The position numbers and the translations under genes are program-made. Below the pieces are notes generated by a model that ran no database searches, had not been told where the DNA came from, and saw only the letters and a program-made list of their open reading frames with translations. This document shows positions 17,407 through 25,291 of a DNA stretch of 64,000 bases, in pieces (positions within the stretch are counted from its first letter, which is position 1; each line of letters begins with the position of its first letter). Source of the DNA: CAZIKF01 sp964539825 (GTDB taxonomy: Bacteria > Muiribacteriota > UBA6191); assembly GCA_964539825.1 (NCBI GenBank), contig CAZIKF010000004.1, positions 62,001 through 126,000 on the forward strand, written 5' to 3'.

Positions 17407-17920
17407 GTATCCCCTTCAGCAAAGACCGCATCAAAGACGTGGAGTCACCATGATGGAAATTGTGGTTGTGACCAGTATTTTATTGGTATGCGCCATCCCT
17501 ATGGTCCATCTGTTGACCCGGACTGGCAGACTTCAGGAGAGAAGCTCTCGCAGTACCTATGCCCACCTGATAGCCCGGAGGGTGTTTGAAACCGCTTTAG
17601 GGCTTTCCAGGCAAGGTTTACAGGCAATTCCAACCCACGATGGATTTCTTTGTGCCGTAGATAACAAAGAAAGAGGAACATCTCCCTATTTCCAGTCATT
17701 TGGACCTTCATTAAGTGGGGTCTCCAGCGCTGAATTTCCCTTGCTTGTTAAGGCTTTATCGCACTATCGATTTCGATTTGTACTAAAACCGGTGACAGGT
17801 CAGGAAACTAATTTATCTTTACGCAACGCTGTACTTGAAATTCATTGGGATCCAGTAGAAGGCAAGGGTCCACGAAAAATGGTTCTACAGACCATTCTGT
17901 CAAGCGTACCGATCATTTAA
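17396..17920 (+). CDS. prepilin-like (pseudopilin) protein
   Basis: The 174-residue protein has a type IV prepilin signature: a basic leader (PLQQRPHQRRG) followed by the methylated-residue site and hydrophobic helix VTMMEIVVVTSILLVCAIPM, with glutamate at position +5. Prepilin peptidase would cut after the glycine. It resembles minor pseudopilins of type II secretion systems or type IV pili. It overlaps the FecR lipoprotein gene by 11 bp and is followed 25 bp later by a second prepilin-like gene. Confidence 0.75.
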   Translation: MNDRYPLQQRPHQRRGVTMMEIVVVTSILLVCAIPMVHLLTRTGRLQERSSRSTYAHLIARRVFETALGLSRQGLQAIPTHDGFLCAVDNKERGTSPYFQSFGPSLSGVSSAEFPLLVKALSHYRFRFVLKPVTGQETNLSLRNAVLEIHWDPVEGKGPRKMVLQTILSSVPII

Positions 17921-17945
17921 AAAAGGCATTTCGTCTATCAAGAGC

Positions 17946-18485
17946 ATGACTAAGACAAGGGGCAATATTCAAACTGGATTGATCGGGACCTCCAAAAGAG
18001 GATTCTCACTATTGGAGGTTCTGATTGGTCTTTCTTTTCTGGCTGTTTTGATCAGCATGGCCTATGCCTTGATGTCTCAGTCAGGGAAAACCAGTCGGGG
18101 AAAGATGGATCGAGTCTCTTCTCTTGGTGCTGCCCGGCGAGTTACAGGTTTTCTCAATCAATATCTAAAGGTGTCATCCAAAGTTCTTCATCCTTCGGAG
18201 GGTCAGCCCCGGGGCTCCTCTTACTGTTTGCTAAAGGGTGAGGACGGCACCTTGTCACAGCTTTACTTTTCTGAAGCAGGAGACTTCATGATTCGGGGCT
18301 TCAGTGAAGGGAATAAGTCTCCAAAAATGTTGGTTCGAAGCCCCAATAAGCGTATTGGGGTGAGAAATCCACTCTGGTTTCTGCGTCCAGGCGGTGTCCT
18401 GGAGTTTTACATTGCCTATAAGGAAAACACAGGAAATGAGGAGAACATCGTTGAAATCTTTGATTCCTATGCGCTTAGTCGCTAG
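17946..18485 (+). CDS. prepilin-like (GspJ/PilW-like) protein
   Basis: The 179-residue protein has a leader ending KRG and the classical pilin helix FSLLEVLIGLSFLAVLISMA with glutamate at +5. Length and gene order fit a minor pseudopilin of the GspJ or PilW kind. Its end overlaps the next gene by 17 bp, which supports translational coupling. Confidence 0.78.
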   Translation: MTKTRGNIQTGLIGTSKRGFSLLEVLIGLSFLAVLISMAYALMSQSGKTSRGKMDRVSSLGAARRVTGFLNQYLKVSSKVLHPSEGQPRGSSYCLLKGEDGTLSQLYFSEAGDFMIRGFSEGNKSPKMLVRSPNKRIGVRNPLWFLRPGGVLEFYIAYKENTGNEENIVEIFDSYALSR

Positions 18486-20457
18486 CCAACGCGGAATTCT
18501 GATTCCGATTATTGCGCTGGGAATCCTATCCGCCCTGTCTGTGGTGGTCCTCTACAATTCCTCTCTTAGATCCCAACGAGGACTGGACATCCTGTTTGAG
18601 GAAGATCTACGTTCCTACTATATCTCCGAAGCGGGCTTCCAGTATGCCACGGGCCGATTGGATTCGATTGGCCGCTACGATAAGAGATGGTATGCACCCC
18701 AGACTGATTTTGCTCAATCAGTTCCCTATGGATATGAGGAAAGAGGCGGCAAGGGAGTCTTTGAGTATTTTCTGCGGGAAGTACTCGACTCAGGTGGGAA
18801 GTTTTCTCATCTTTTCATTCTGGCAAGAGGGATTTACTACACCGGAAAGAAAGATAGATTCGGAAACAAAGAGAAAAACATCACTCTTCTAAAGGGGGAA
18901 TTGAAGTTTCAACCGGCAAATCCCGCTTCTGATGACCAGCCTCAAAAGCTCTTCGTGGTAGCTAAGGTGCCAGTACAACGGGAGAGTATTTTGAAGTATA
19001 TTCTGGACCCTCGATATAGTTCCTTCTTCTTCCGCTCCGATCGCACTTCCGCAGATTTGTTTGAAGAACTTTTGAAAGCCTTGCGCAGTACATCCCTTGA
19101 AGAGATTGACTGGATGAATGAACCCCGTCTGGTGACCGCCCTGGCACGCCTGGAGTCCTTTAATCAATCCTTAGGCTGCTTAAGTCGTATTAGTCTTAAG
19201 GCAATGAAACTGGACCAGGGGCTGAGCCTTGCGGTTCAGCCGCAAACATTGGAATATAGTTTCCCCGATGAACCAGAAGAACTTGCCATCGCTCTTCAGC
19301 ACCCCGAAGATCCTCTACAGCGTGTTCCCGAAGGTTCTACAGATGTGATCAAAGACTTAAGGCATCAGCTCCCGCCCCTCTCCTCCACAACTGTGGAGCG
19401 ATTGATCGTAGAGGAGTATATCGAGATACTAGAAGAGCTTGAACCGGGCAGCCTGGTGAGGGTGGTGGGTGCAGAAACTGGCGCTACTCCGATACATACA
19501 ACAGTTCGGGAAGAAGTTAGAAATCTGAAGTCTCAACTTAACGACTCGCTCGCTCCTGTTAAAATGCTGGAGAATTTGAGGGCCAAAAGCCCGAGTATCC
19601 AGCTCCCTTCAGGGGATTTTATCAGCCTGGACCAATTCGAAGATCTCAAAAATTTTGAAAGTCAGAATAATATCATCAAGGATATTATTGGCCAGGGAGG
19701 ATCTGGTCCAAATGGTAACGGAGCAGATGAGGATGGTTCTGCCTCCCCTCCTGCAGAAGATGATCGCTACAGCATTTTACCCTATCCCGGTCCGGGGGAT
19801 GATACGGAAGAAGAAATAGAAGTGGAGGTCATCGATTATTATGAAGACCCGTTTGATCCAGATAATCAGAACACCATCATAGGAGAACATACGGGTGATC
19901 TGTTTGAAGGGGTAGATACCGAAGGACCTACCGTCACAGATGAACTTGAAGATGGATTCATGAAAATTTTTCATACTCGTCTCAAGGATGATGTAGACGA
20001 ATTCGCTGCTTATAAAGTTGCTACCACAGGAAGAAATCCCACCAAGGAGGAATGGGATGTCTTTTTCGCATCCAAACCTATTCCAGATCGTGAATTCGTA
20101 AAGGGTATTGGAAAAGTCCTTGATGAGTTACATTCCTCAAGCCAGTACAGCTACCACTATGGTGCCCATGTACGGGATCATTTGTCCTATGGAAAGGAAG
20201 CCATCTATACCGAAGTAGAATGGTCGCCGGAGACATTTAAAGAGGAACTCCAATTGAAGCTGCTCTACTACCAGAATCCGGTAAGTAGTAATGGGGAGTT
20301 CTTAGAGATGTTTCGAAAGTCATCCTGGGGAGACAGCCTTGGTGTCAGCAGTATGGGTAAAGATCGCTCCACAGAGGACAATACCAACTACTTCCTGGTC
20401 GATCAGAAAACCGGGGAACGAATCGACCTCGTCGATTACCTCAAAACCAGGCTGTAA
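18469..20457 (+). CDS. GspK/PilX-like minor pilin-related protein with long acidic domain
   Basis: The 662-residue protein starts MRLVASQRGILIPIIALGIL, a membrane helix resembling GspK/PilX proteins, which lack the +5 glutamate; none is seen here either. The ATG at 18469 is chosen because it overlaps the preceding gene and gives the expected short leader. The body is large; a Gly/Asp/Glu-rich stretch around residues 400-480 looks like a flexible linker, and the C-terminal 150 residues look folded. It is the last gene of the FecR/pseudopilin operon and probably caps a pseudopilus tip, by analogy with GspK. Confidence 0.6.
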   Translation: MRLVASQRGILIPIIALGILSALSVVVLYNSSLRSQRGLDILFEEDLRSYYISEAGFQYATGRLDSIGRYDKRWYAPQTDFAQSVPYGYEERGGKGVFEYFLREVLDSGGKFSHLFILARGIYYTGKKDRFGNKEKNITLLKGELKFQPANPASDDQPQKLFVVAKVPVQRESILKYILDPRYSSFFFRSDRTSADLFEELLKALRSTSLEEIDWMNEPRLVTALARLESFNQSLGCLSRISLKAMKLDQGLSLAVQPQTLEYSFPDEPEELAIALQHPEDPLQRVPEGSTDVIKDLRHQLPPLSSTTVERLIVEEYIEILEELEPGSLVRVVGAETGATPIHTTVREEVRNLKSQLNDSLAPVKMLENLRAKSPSIQLPSGDFISLDQFEDLKNFESQNNIIKDIIGQGGSGPNGNGADEDGSASPPAEDDRYSILPYPGPGDDTEEEIEVEVIDYYEDPFDPDNQNTIIGEHTGDLFEGVDTEGPTVTDELEDGFMKIFHTRLKDDVDEFAAYKVATTGRNPTKEEWDVFFASKPIPDREFVKGIGKVLDELHSSSQYSYHYGAHVRDHLSYGKEAIYTEVEWSPETFKEELQLKLLYYQNPVSSNGEFLEMFRKSSWGDSLGVSSMGKDRSTEDNTNYFLVDQKTGERIDLVDYLKTRL

Positions 20458-20478
20458 ACTGATACAAAAAGCCCTAAA

Positions 20479-20538
20479 AAACTCCCATTTTTGTAAGAAT
20501 TTCACCCAAATATACCGATATTTCCAGTAAGGGAGTTT
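20479..20538. promoter_or_regulatory. separated inverted repeat upstream of zinc-ribbon gene
   Basis: AAACTCCC at 20479-20486 is the reverse complement of GGGAGTTT at 20531-20538, 44 bp apart, in the 118-bp gap between the GspK-like gene and the zinc-ribbon gene. The spacing allows a DNA loop operator or an RNA stem; the evidence is weak. Confidence 0.2.
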
Positions 20539-20575
20539 CTCCATCAATTTTCTCTTAACTGAAGTGAGGGAATGA

Positions 20576-21661
20576 ATGAAGCCGTGTAATAAGTGTAAGA
20601 CACCAAATGAACCAACTGCTCGATTCTGCTTTCAATGTGGAACAAAACTTAGTGTTGTTACCACAGGGTTCCAGGTTCCGGCTCCCTCAAAGAGGTCTAC
20701 ACAGAGTTGGATCTCCGCCGTAGACCCCGTTGAGTTTATTACTCATCCACTCCAGAGATCCGAGGATGTAATCACCTCTCAGAACCAGGGAAAGTATATT
20801 GCCCCTGAACTTGAAGCCCGACTGGGTCTGGTAAAGAATTCCCAGGATTCCGCGGTGGTAGAGAAAAAATCTGAGAAGTCGGTATCGCTTGAAATTCAGC
20901 CCATTCAGGTAAAAAGTCCTCCTGTGAGGAGAGCGAATCTCACAAATCTAAAAGCATCTGTGCCCACTCCCAAGGCTGGTGGGCAAAGGAGAACTCCTTC
21001 TCAACCAGTTCATAATCCCGGTCCCAGGCAGGCTCCAAAAAATGCTCCCGTGAAAAATCAAAAGGTATCGGATTCTGTGCCCTCTAAGAGAACTCCCCTG
21101 CTCGATTCTACCGACAGACTTCTTTTGCTAGAGAAAATGCCATCTCGTACGGTACAGGGTGTCAAACCAAAAGACGGGTCTTTTTCTATGCAGGATGTGA
21201 AGCGTATCCAAGAGAAGAAGGAAGAACATAAGAAGAGTAGGGAAAGAAAAATCAGGGTTCAAGAGGACCTTGCCTACCTTGATAAGATTCTGCCAGTTGA
21301 TGAAGAAGTGGCATTTCAGCCTCCACGTGGAGAGGTCGTTATAAATCATGAGCCGCTCATGAAGACGAATGTCACTCAGTCAGTAGAAAGCCCAGAGGAA
21401 GTCAAAGTAAAACCTCCAAAACCTGAATCTATCGGAATCCGGATGAGTCAGGACTTTGCTATGGAGCAGGGAGGAGAAGCCGTTCTTGATCCCACTCGCG
21501 TCCTTCAATCCCATTCATGGCTACAGATGGTCAGAGGTGCCCGGCAAAGAATGCCGTCAGAACAGCTCAAGGGATACGAACACGGGGATAGCTCTGAGTT
21601 CATCACCCCGTTTCTAATCCTGGCAGCCTTCGCATATTTCTGTTACGTCCTCTATGTGTGA
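20576..21661 (+). CDS. zinc-ribbon membrane-anchored protein
   Basis: The 361-residue protein begins with a four-cysteine zinc ribbon (CNKCKTPN then FCFQCGTKL, residues 4-24). The middle 290 residues are Pro/Lys/Ser rich and probably disordered, with a basic helical patch around residue 215 (KRIQEKKEEHKKSRERK). The extreme C-terminus is one membrane helix (FLILAAFAYFCYVLYV), so it is a tail-anchored protein with the ribbon in the cytoplasm. Function is unknown. Its TGA stop at 21659-21661 is the terminal trinucleotide of the first 159-bp palindromic element. Confidence 0.7.
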   Translation: MKPCNKCKTPNEPTARFCFQCGTKLSVVTTGFQVPAPSKRSTQSWISAVDPVEFITHPLQRSEDVITSQNQGKYIAPELEARLGLVKNSQDSAVVEKKSEKSVSLEIQPIQVKSPPVRRANLTNLKASVPTPKAGGQRRTPSQPVHNPGPRQAPKNAPVKNQKVSDSVPSKRTPLLDSTDRLLLLEKMPSRTVQGVKPKDGSFSMQDVKRIQEKKEEHKKSRERKIRVQEDLAYLDKILPVDEEVAFQPPRGEVVINHEPLMKTNVTQSVESPEEVKVKPPKPESIGIRMSQDFAMEQGGEAVLDPTRVLQSHSWLQMVRGARQRMPSEQLKGYEHGDSSEFITPFLILAAFAYFCYVLYV

Positions 21662-21817
21662 GGCGAAATAGAGAAAAATTGGAGTTCCTGGACTGCTGCA
21701 AAGCTCGATACTCTGCTCATCCTCCTAGGTATTAGCTCTGCTAGTACCGTCGTCGTCTTCACAGGTCTCGAACTTTTCGCTAGCCCAGGAGCTCCGATTT
21801 TTCTCTATCTCGCCTCA
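21659..21817 (-). repeat. 159-bp palindromic element, copy 1
   Basis: The conserved core reads on the minus strand. The first and last about 36 bases form a near-perfect inverted repeat beginning TGAGGCGA and ending in its complement. The core contains AGCGAAAAG, GAGACCTGTGAAGA and GATGAGCAGAGTATCGAG, shared with the other two copies. Between them the small hairpin is GGTACTAGC/GCTAATACC, a different sequence from copies 2 and 3 at the same position. AAAGTTCGA can pair with TCGAGCTTT, with one G-U. The element's end supplies the TGA stop of the zinc-ribbon gene. It could be a structured RNA, a small non-autonomous mobile element, or both. Confidence 0.85.
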
Positions 21818-21991
21818 CGTTGTGTTCTCGAAGAGAAGTGAATAATTACCCAATCCATCCACCACGCACCGGCTTTCGTCTTACGTGTCTTTTTGGCCTT
21901 CTTAGGCTTGATCAGTATGGATTCTGTGATTGAGCCACGGAATCACAAAAATTAATCAGTAGTGAGTTAAACTCAAAAAACTTAGAATGGG
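21818..21991. other. spacer between two head-to-head 159-bp elements
   Basis: No coding potential was found. It holds a short hairpin: TGTGATT at 21925-21931 pairs with AATCACA at 21941-21947. An AT-rich stretch precedes copy 2. It may hold promoters for the two divergent elements, but none is convincing. Confidence 0.4.
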
Positions 21992-22150
21992 TGAGTCGAA
22001 GTCGAGAGATTTTGGCGCTCCTGGGCTAGCGAAAAGCGCGAGACCTGTGAAGACAACGAATGGCGTGGCATCGTCACGTCAGAGGCGGATGAGCAGAGTA
22101 TCGAGTTTTGCAGCAGCCCAGGGGCTTCAAAATCACTCGCCTTCGGCTCA
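21992..22150 (+). repeat. 159-bp palindromic element, copy 2
   Basis: Same length, termini (TGAGTCGA and its near complement) and core as copy 1, but on the plus strand. The outer arms have a different sequence from copy 1 and still pair with each other along nearly the whole 36 bases. The inner hairpin is GCGTGGCATCGTCACG-like. The last three bases on the plus strand, TCA at 22148-22150, are the TGA stop of the minus-strand gene at 22148-22792. Confidence 0.87.
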
Positions 22151-22792
22151 CTCTCCCAAACGGGCAAACATCGCTTCCACATCAGTGGAAGTCAACGGAA
22201 CCTCCGGTGGCCTCTCCTCAGCTTCCACTATGATAGCTGACCATTCCAGGGGCGTTATGAGATGAAGTGGTCTGGAGAGCTCTTTATAGGCTATGCTCTC
22301 CAGTTCCTGGAATCCATCAAAAACCCCGGCACTGCTCAGGGTGTCATGGGCGTGATCTGAGTCGTCATGATCCATTCGATAGATGTAATCAAACCAGGTC
22401 TGAACAACATAGACCATTAAAGCCCCGCCAAGAATCCCGGTCCACTGCCCGGAGACCAGATTTCTCAGGGCTTCCAAAAACTCTGGTGCCTCTTTGGGCG
22501 CATTATAGGGTGGTAGCGGGATAGCCATACTGCTATGATCCAGAGATTCTACCAGGGCGAATTCCCCATTACTTGAATACTGAAGAAAACCCTTCTCAAC
22601 AAGTTCTTCAATGACTTTTTTTTCTTCCTTAGAATCTAAACCTGTGGTTTCGCGGAAGCTATCGTACTCCAGGGTTCCTCGACCACCCTGGCTTCTCGCG
22701 AGTATGGCCAGGAAGATACGCTGGGTCAAAGGCGAGATCGTATCCCAAGTTCTGTCTTCAATCAGCTTATTCAGATATTCTATAACGGTCAT
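22148..22792 (-). CDS. winged-helix-like protein with a membrane-associated segment, unknown function
   Basis: The 214-residue protein is not recognised. Residues 1-85 resemble a winged-helix fold (PLTQRIFLAILARSQGGRG, then GLDSKEEKKVIEELVEKGF), and a hydrophobic segment near residue 120 (WTGILGGALMVYVVQTW) may associate with the membrane. The ATG at 22792 forms a TGATG overlap with the phospholipase D-like gene upstream, so the two are translationally coupled and probably act together. Its stop codon is the terminal TGA of 159-bp element copy 2. Confidence 0.6.
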   Translation of the reverse strand: MTVIEYLNKLIEDRTWDTISPLTQRIFLAILARSQGGRGTLEYDSFRETTGLDSKEEKKVIEELVEKGFLQYSSNGEFALVESLDHSSMAIPLPPYNAPKEAPEFLEALRNLVSGQWTGILGGALMVYVVQTWFDYIYRMDHDDSDHAHDTLSSAGVFDGFQELESIAYKELSRPLHLITPLEWSAIIVEAEERPPEVPLTSTDVEAMFARLGE

Positions 22793-24933
22793 CAATCTAC
22801 TTCCTTCTGCGGGCAAGGCACCCAATCTTCTAATCTGTCCATCTCTGAGATTTTGATCAGGCATAGCCTTTCATCTGATTTACTGAGCTCAAATGCACAG
22901 TTCTCATCAGGTGCTTTCTCAGGACATCCCATCCATTCACCGATGATAGCCAGCCGCCTCCATTCCCTTAATATACCTCTTGAGACCTTTCCATTGCGAT
23001 TTGAATAGTAAAATGTATCAATTGGCCCCAATTCAGGATGTTCTAAAACCAGGGCACCATCGCCGAGCCTACTAAAGAATTCAGGTACGCGAATATATCG
23101 GTTTCCCTCCTTCCAGACAATTTCATGAAAGGATTTTCTACCCAGTGACAGGAATAGACTGTTGTCTATGGGATGCATGGAACTGAGAAGATCCTCGCCT
23201 TCACGCAGTAGCCTGTTCATGGTGGAGGGTAGTTGAAGTACAGGGAGTGCCTCTTTTGCTTGCGGGACCTTCCCATAATAATTTGCAAATTTACCCTGAA
23301 AGATCTTAGCCATTTCTGGACTATGAATGATCAAGACATTTTCATCATTCTTTTTCGCAGCGCCCATTGTCCAATTAAAGGAGCCTGTGATGACCATCGG
23401 GTCTGGCCCAATCCCTGCATCAATTACAGCAAACTTATGATGAAAGAGATGATTCGTACCCTCTGTTCTATAGTCTAGTTCTTCAGAATCCAGAAATTCA
23501 CTTAGTTTTCTATTTCTACCCTCTTTGCTGTGAATCATGGCCCCCAGGGTAAGATCATCTAACATCAGGCTAACAGGCACTCCTCTCCGATTTTGAAAAG
23601 ACAAGGCCTTGAGAAGATCGGCGTTGGTCAGATAAAACATCCCTACCTGGATGGAAGAGCGTGCCTGCAGGAGTCTCTTCCTGACTCTTTGTGCAATAAA
23701 GTCCTGTGGTGAGAAGAGGACTTCTACCCGAGTCCTTTCAACCCAGATCTCAGATGGCATGGGGCTGTCCCATTTCTTAGATTGGTAGCGGCCATTCCAC
23801 ATTTGCTGGAATTCCTTCGCATAGAGTTGATTGAGCTCTGGGGAATTAATTTCGATTCCATGATTAAAGTTTTCGTGAATACCGCTACGGGTAATATTCA
23901 GAGATCCGGTCCATATCCAGTCGTCGTTAATAACGAAAAACTTGTTATGGGATTGTCCGCTTCCTGAACTGCCTGCGTAAGTATCTGTACGTACCTGTAT
24001 TCCTGCTTCAAGCAGCCTGAGAAAGACACTTCGATAATTATTTTTTGAACTGGATTTGGAATCCTCATGAACATAATGATCCTCGAGGATGATTTTGACG
24101 TGTTCCTCCCCTACCTCCTTTGAGATTTGAATCAGTTTATCCAATACAGGTCCATAATTTAGTTGATAGAGGTGTGCAAAAAGCCTTGGTCGGGGGTGAA
24201 ATCGAACTCTATCGAGGGCTCTGAGTAGATACTCATCGATCCGGTTGGCCCCAGGCGGATCATTGAAATGAGGCTGAATTTTTTCGATCAACCTGGACTT
24301 CTCAGGGGGAGATTCAGAGAGAACAAATAAGATTCTATTGAGATGGCTAAGAACGTACCCCAAATTGTCAGGGTATTTCCCTTCTGTGCTGGAAATCTCA
24401 GCGGGTTTGTTATCCCTTTCTTCTTCTAGGATAATTTGAGCCTTCTTTAGCAGTGTATCAAGTTGGAAAAGGTAGTCCCTGTAGGAATCGGAGAAGAAAA
24501 AGTCCCCAATGCTTTCTGTGGTCTGAACTCGACTTTTCCATGCGCTTAGAATTTCTAAGGAGTTTTCAAGTCCAGATGCGGAGGTAAACGCAGAAAGAGA
24601 GACTGAAGCTGTAGGTAGACCTGGCAGACGATAGAATTCTTGCCTGATCAGGTCAAACACACCTTTCTCTAAGAGAGTCCTTTCGAGTTCTGAAGATAAA
24701 GGAGTTTGACTGCTTTCATTCTTCTCTTTACCGATGAAATGTAGAAGTCTTTGCTCAGCAAGTAGACAATCTTGAAATTGGATTTCTCGGCAATTTTGAA
24801 TTTCTTGGGGGGTCAGGGGAAAGGTGTTTTCAAGCATCCAACTCAGGATCTTTTCAGCTCCCTGTGTGTCAGGTTGAAAAAGAAAAAGGAGGAGAACCAG
24901 GATGCAGAATCGTATATTTGCCTTATTTTCCAT
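22792..24933 (-). CDS. exported phospholipase D-like protein
   Basis: The 713-residue protein has a signal peptide (RFCILVLLLFLFQPDTQG) and two phospholipase D-type HKD motifs: HNKFFVINDDWIWTGSLN and HHKFAVIDAGIGPDPMVI followed by TGSFNWTMG. Two HKD motifs form one active site, so the enzyme should be a phosphodiesterase acting on phospholipids or nucleic acids outside the cytoplasm. The N-terminal 240 residues before the first motif and the C-terminal 130 residues have no clear family. It overlaps the following gene by 1 nt (TGATG). Phospholipase, nuclease and cardiolipin-synthase-like activities are all possible. Confidence 0.85.
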   Translation of the reverse strand: MENKANIRFCILVLLLFLFQPDTQGAEKILSWMLENTFPLTPQEIQNCREIQFQDCLLAEQRLLHFIGKEKNESSQTPLSSELERTLLEKGVFDLIRQEFYRLPGLPTASVSLSAFTSASGLENSLEILSAWKSRVQTTESIGDFFFSDSYRDYLFQLDTLLKKAQIILEEERDNKPAEISSTEGKYPDNLGYVLSHLNRILFVLSESPPEKSRLIEKIQPHFNDPPGANRIDEYLLRALDRVRFHPRPRLFAHLYQLNYGPVLDKLIQISKEVGEEHVKIILEDHYVHEDSKSSSKNNYRSVFLRLLEAGIQVRTDTYAGSSGSGQSHNKFFVINDDWIWTGSLNITRSGIHENFNHGIEINSPELNQLYAKEFQQMWNGRYQSKKWDSPMPSEIWVERTRVEVLFSPQDFIAQRVRKRLLQARSSIQVGMFYLTNADLLKALSFQNRRGVPVSLMLDDLTLGAMIHSKEGRNRKLSEFLDSEELDYRTEGTNHLFHHKFAVIDAGIGPDPMVITGSFNWTMGAAKKNDENVLIIHSPEMAKIFQGKFANYYGKVPQAKEALPVLQLPSTMNRLLREGEDLLSSMHPIDNSLFLSLGRKSFHEIVWKEGNRYIRVPEFFSRLGDGALVLEHPELGPIDTFYYSNRNGKVSRGILREWRRLAIIGEWMGCPEKAPDENCAFELSKSDERLCLIKISEMDRLEDWVPCPQKEVD

Positions 24934-24979
24934 TCCTGATTACCATATCAGATCTAGATATCCATAAGTGGAGCGAGCC

Positions 24980-25249
24980 ATGGAAGAAACTATTAGTAAT
25001 GAACTTCTTAAAATCCTTTGCTGTCCCGAGACCCACCAGGGGCTCAGTCTGGTGCAAGACAGTAATATCGAGAAGCTCAATGAGCTTCAGTCCTGTGGCA
25101 AACTAACCCATCGAAATGGAAAGGCAGTGAATTATCGGCTATCTGGAGCATTGCTCAGGGAGGATGGTAAGGTTTTATACCCTATCAGAGAAGGATTTCC
25201 GGTGATGCTCATAGAAGAATCCATCTCAGGTGAAATACTTGAAAATTGA
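24980..25249 (+). CDS. Trm112/YcaR-like small zinc-binding protein
   Basis: An 89-residue protein with the Trm112 layout: NELLKILCCPETHQGL at the N-terminus and the C-terminal signature LYPIREGFPVMLIEE. Eukaryotic and archaeal Trm112 activates methyltransferases; bacterial versions are small stand-alone proteins of unclear role. The C-terminal cysteines of some members are missing. The ATG at 24980 is preferred over the GTG at 24968 because it places the motif normally. It is divergent from the phospholipase D-like gene, and a terminator follows directly. Confidence 0.85.
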   Translation: MEETISNELLKILCCPETHQGLSLVQDSNIEKLNELQSCGKLTHRNGKAVNYRLSGALLREDGKVLYPIREGFPVMLIEESISGEILEN

Positions 25250-25251
25250 GT

Positions 25252-25287
25252 AAAAAAAGCCCTGCCAGAGGGCAGGGCTTTTTTTTA
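25252..25287 (+). terminator. rho-independent terminator, probably bidirectional
   Basis: AGCCCTGCC and GGGCAGGGCT form a GC-rich stem around AGA, with A-tract before and T-tract after. It lies between convergent Trm112-like and glutamine synthetase genes and can serve both. Confidence 0.92.
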
Positions 25288-25291
25288 ACAA

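Noticed and set aside
21659..22150. Self-cleaving ribozyme (hammerhead or HDV type) or attC-like site in the 159-bp element
   Set aside because: The hammerhead core CUGANGA and an HDV-type double pseudoknot could not be placed. Unlike attC, here the centre is conserved and the outer stem varies.
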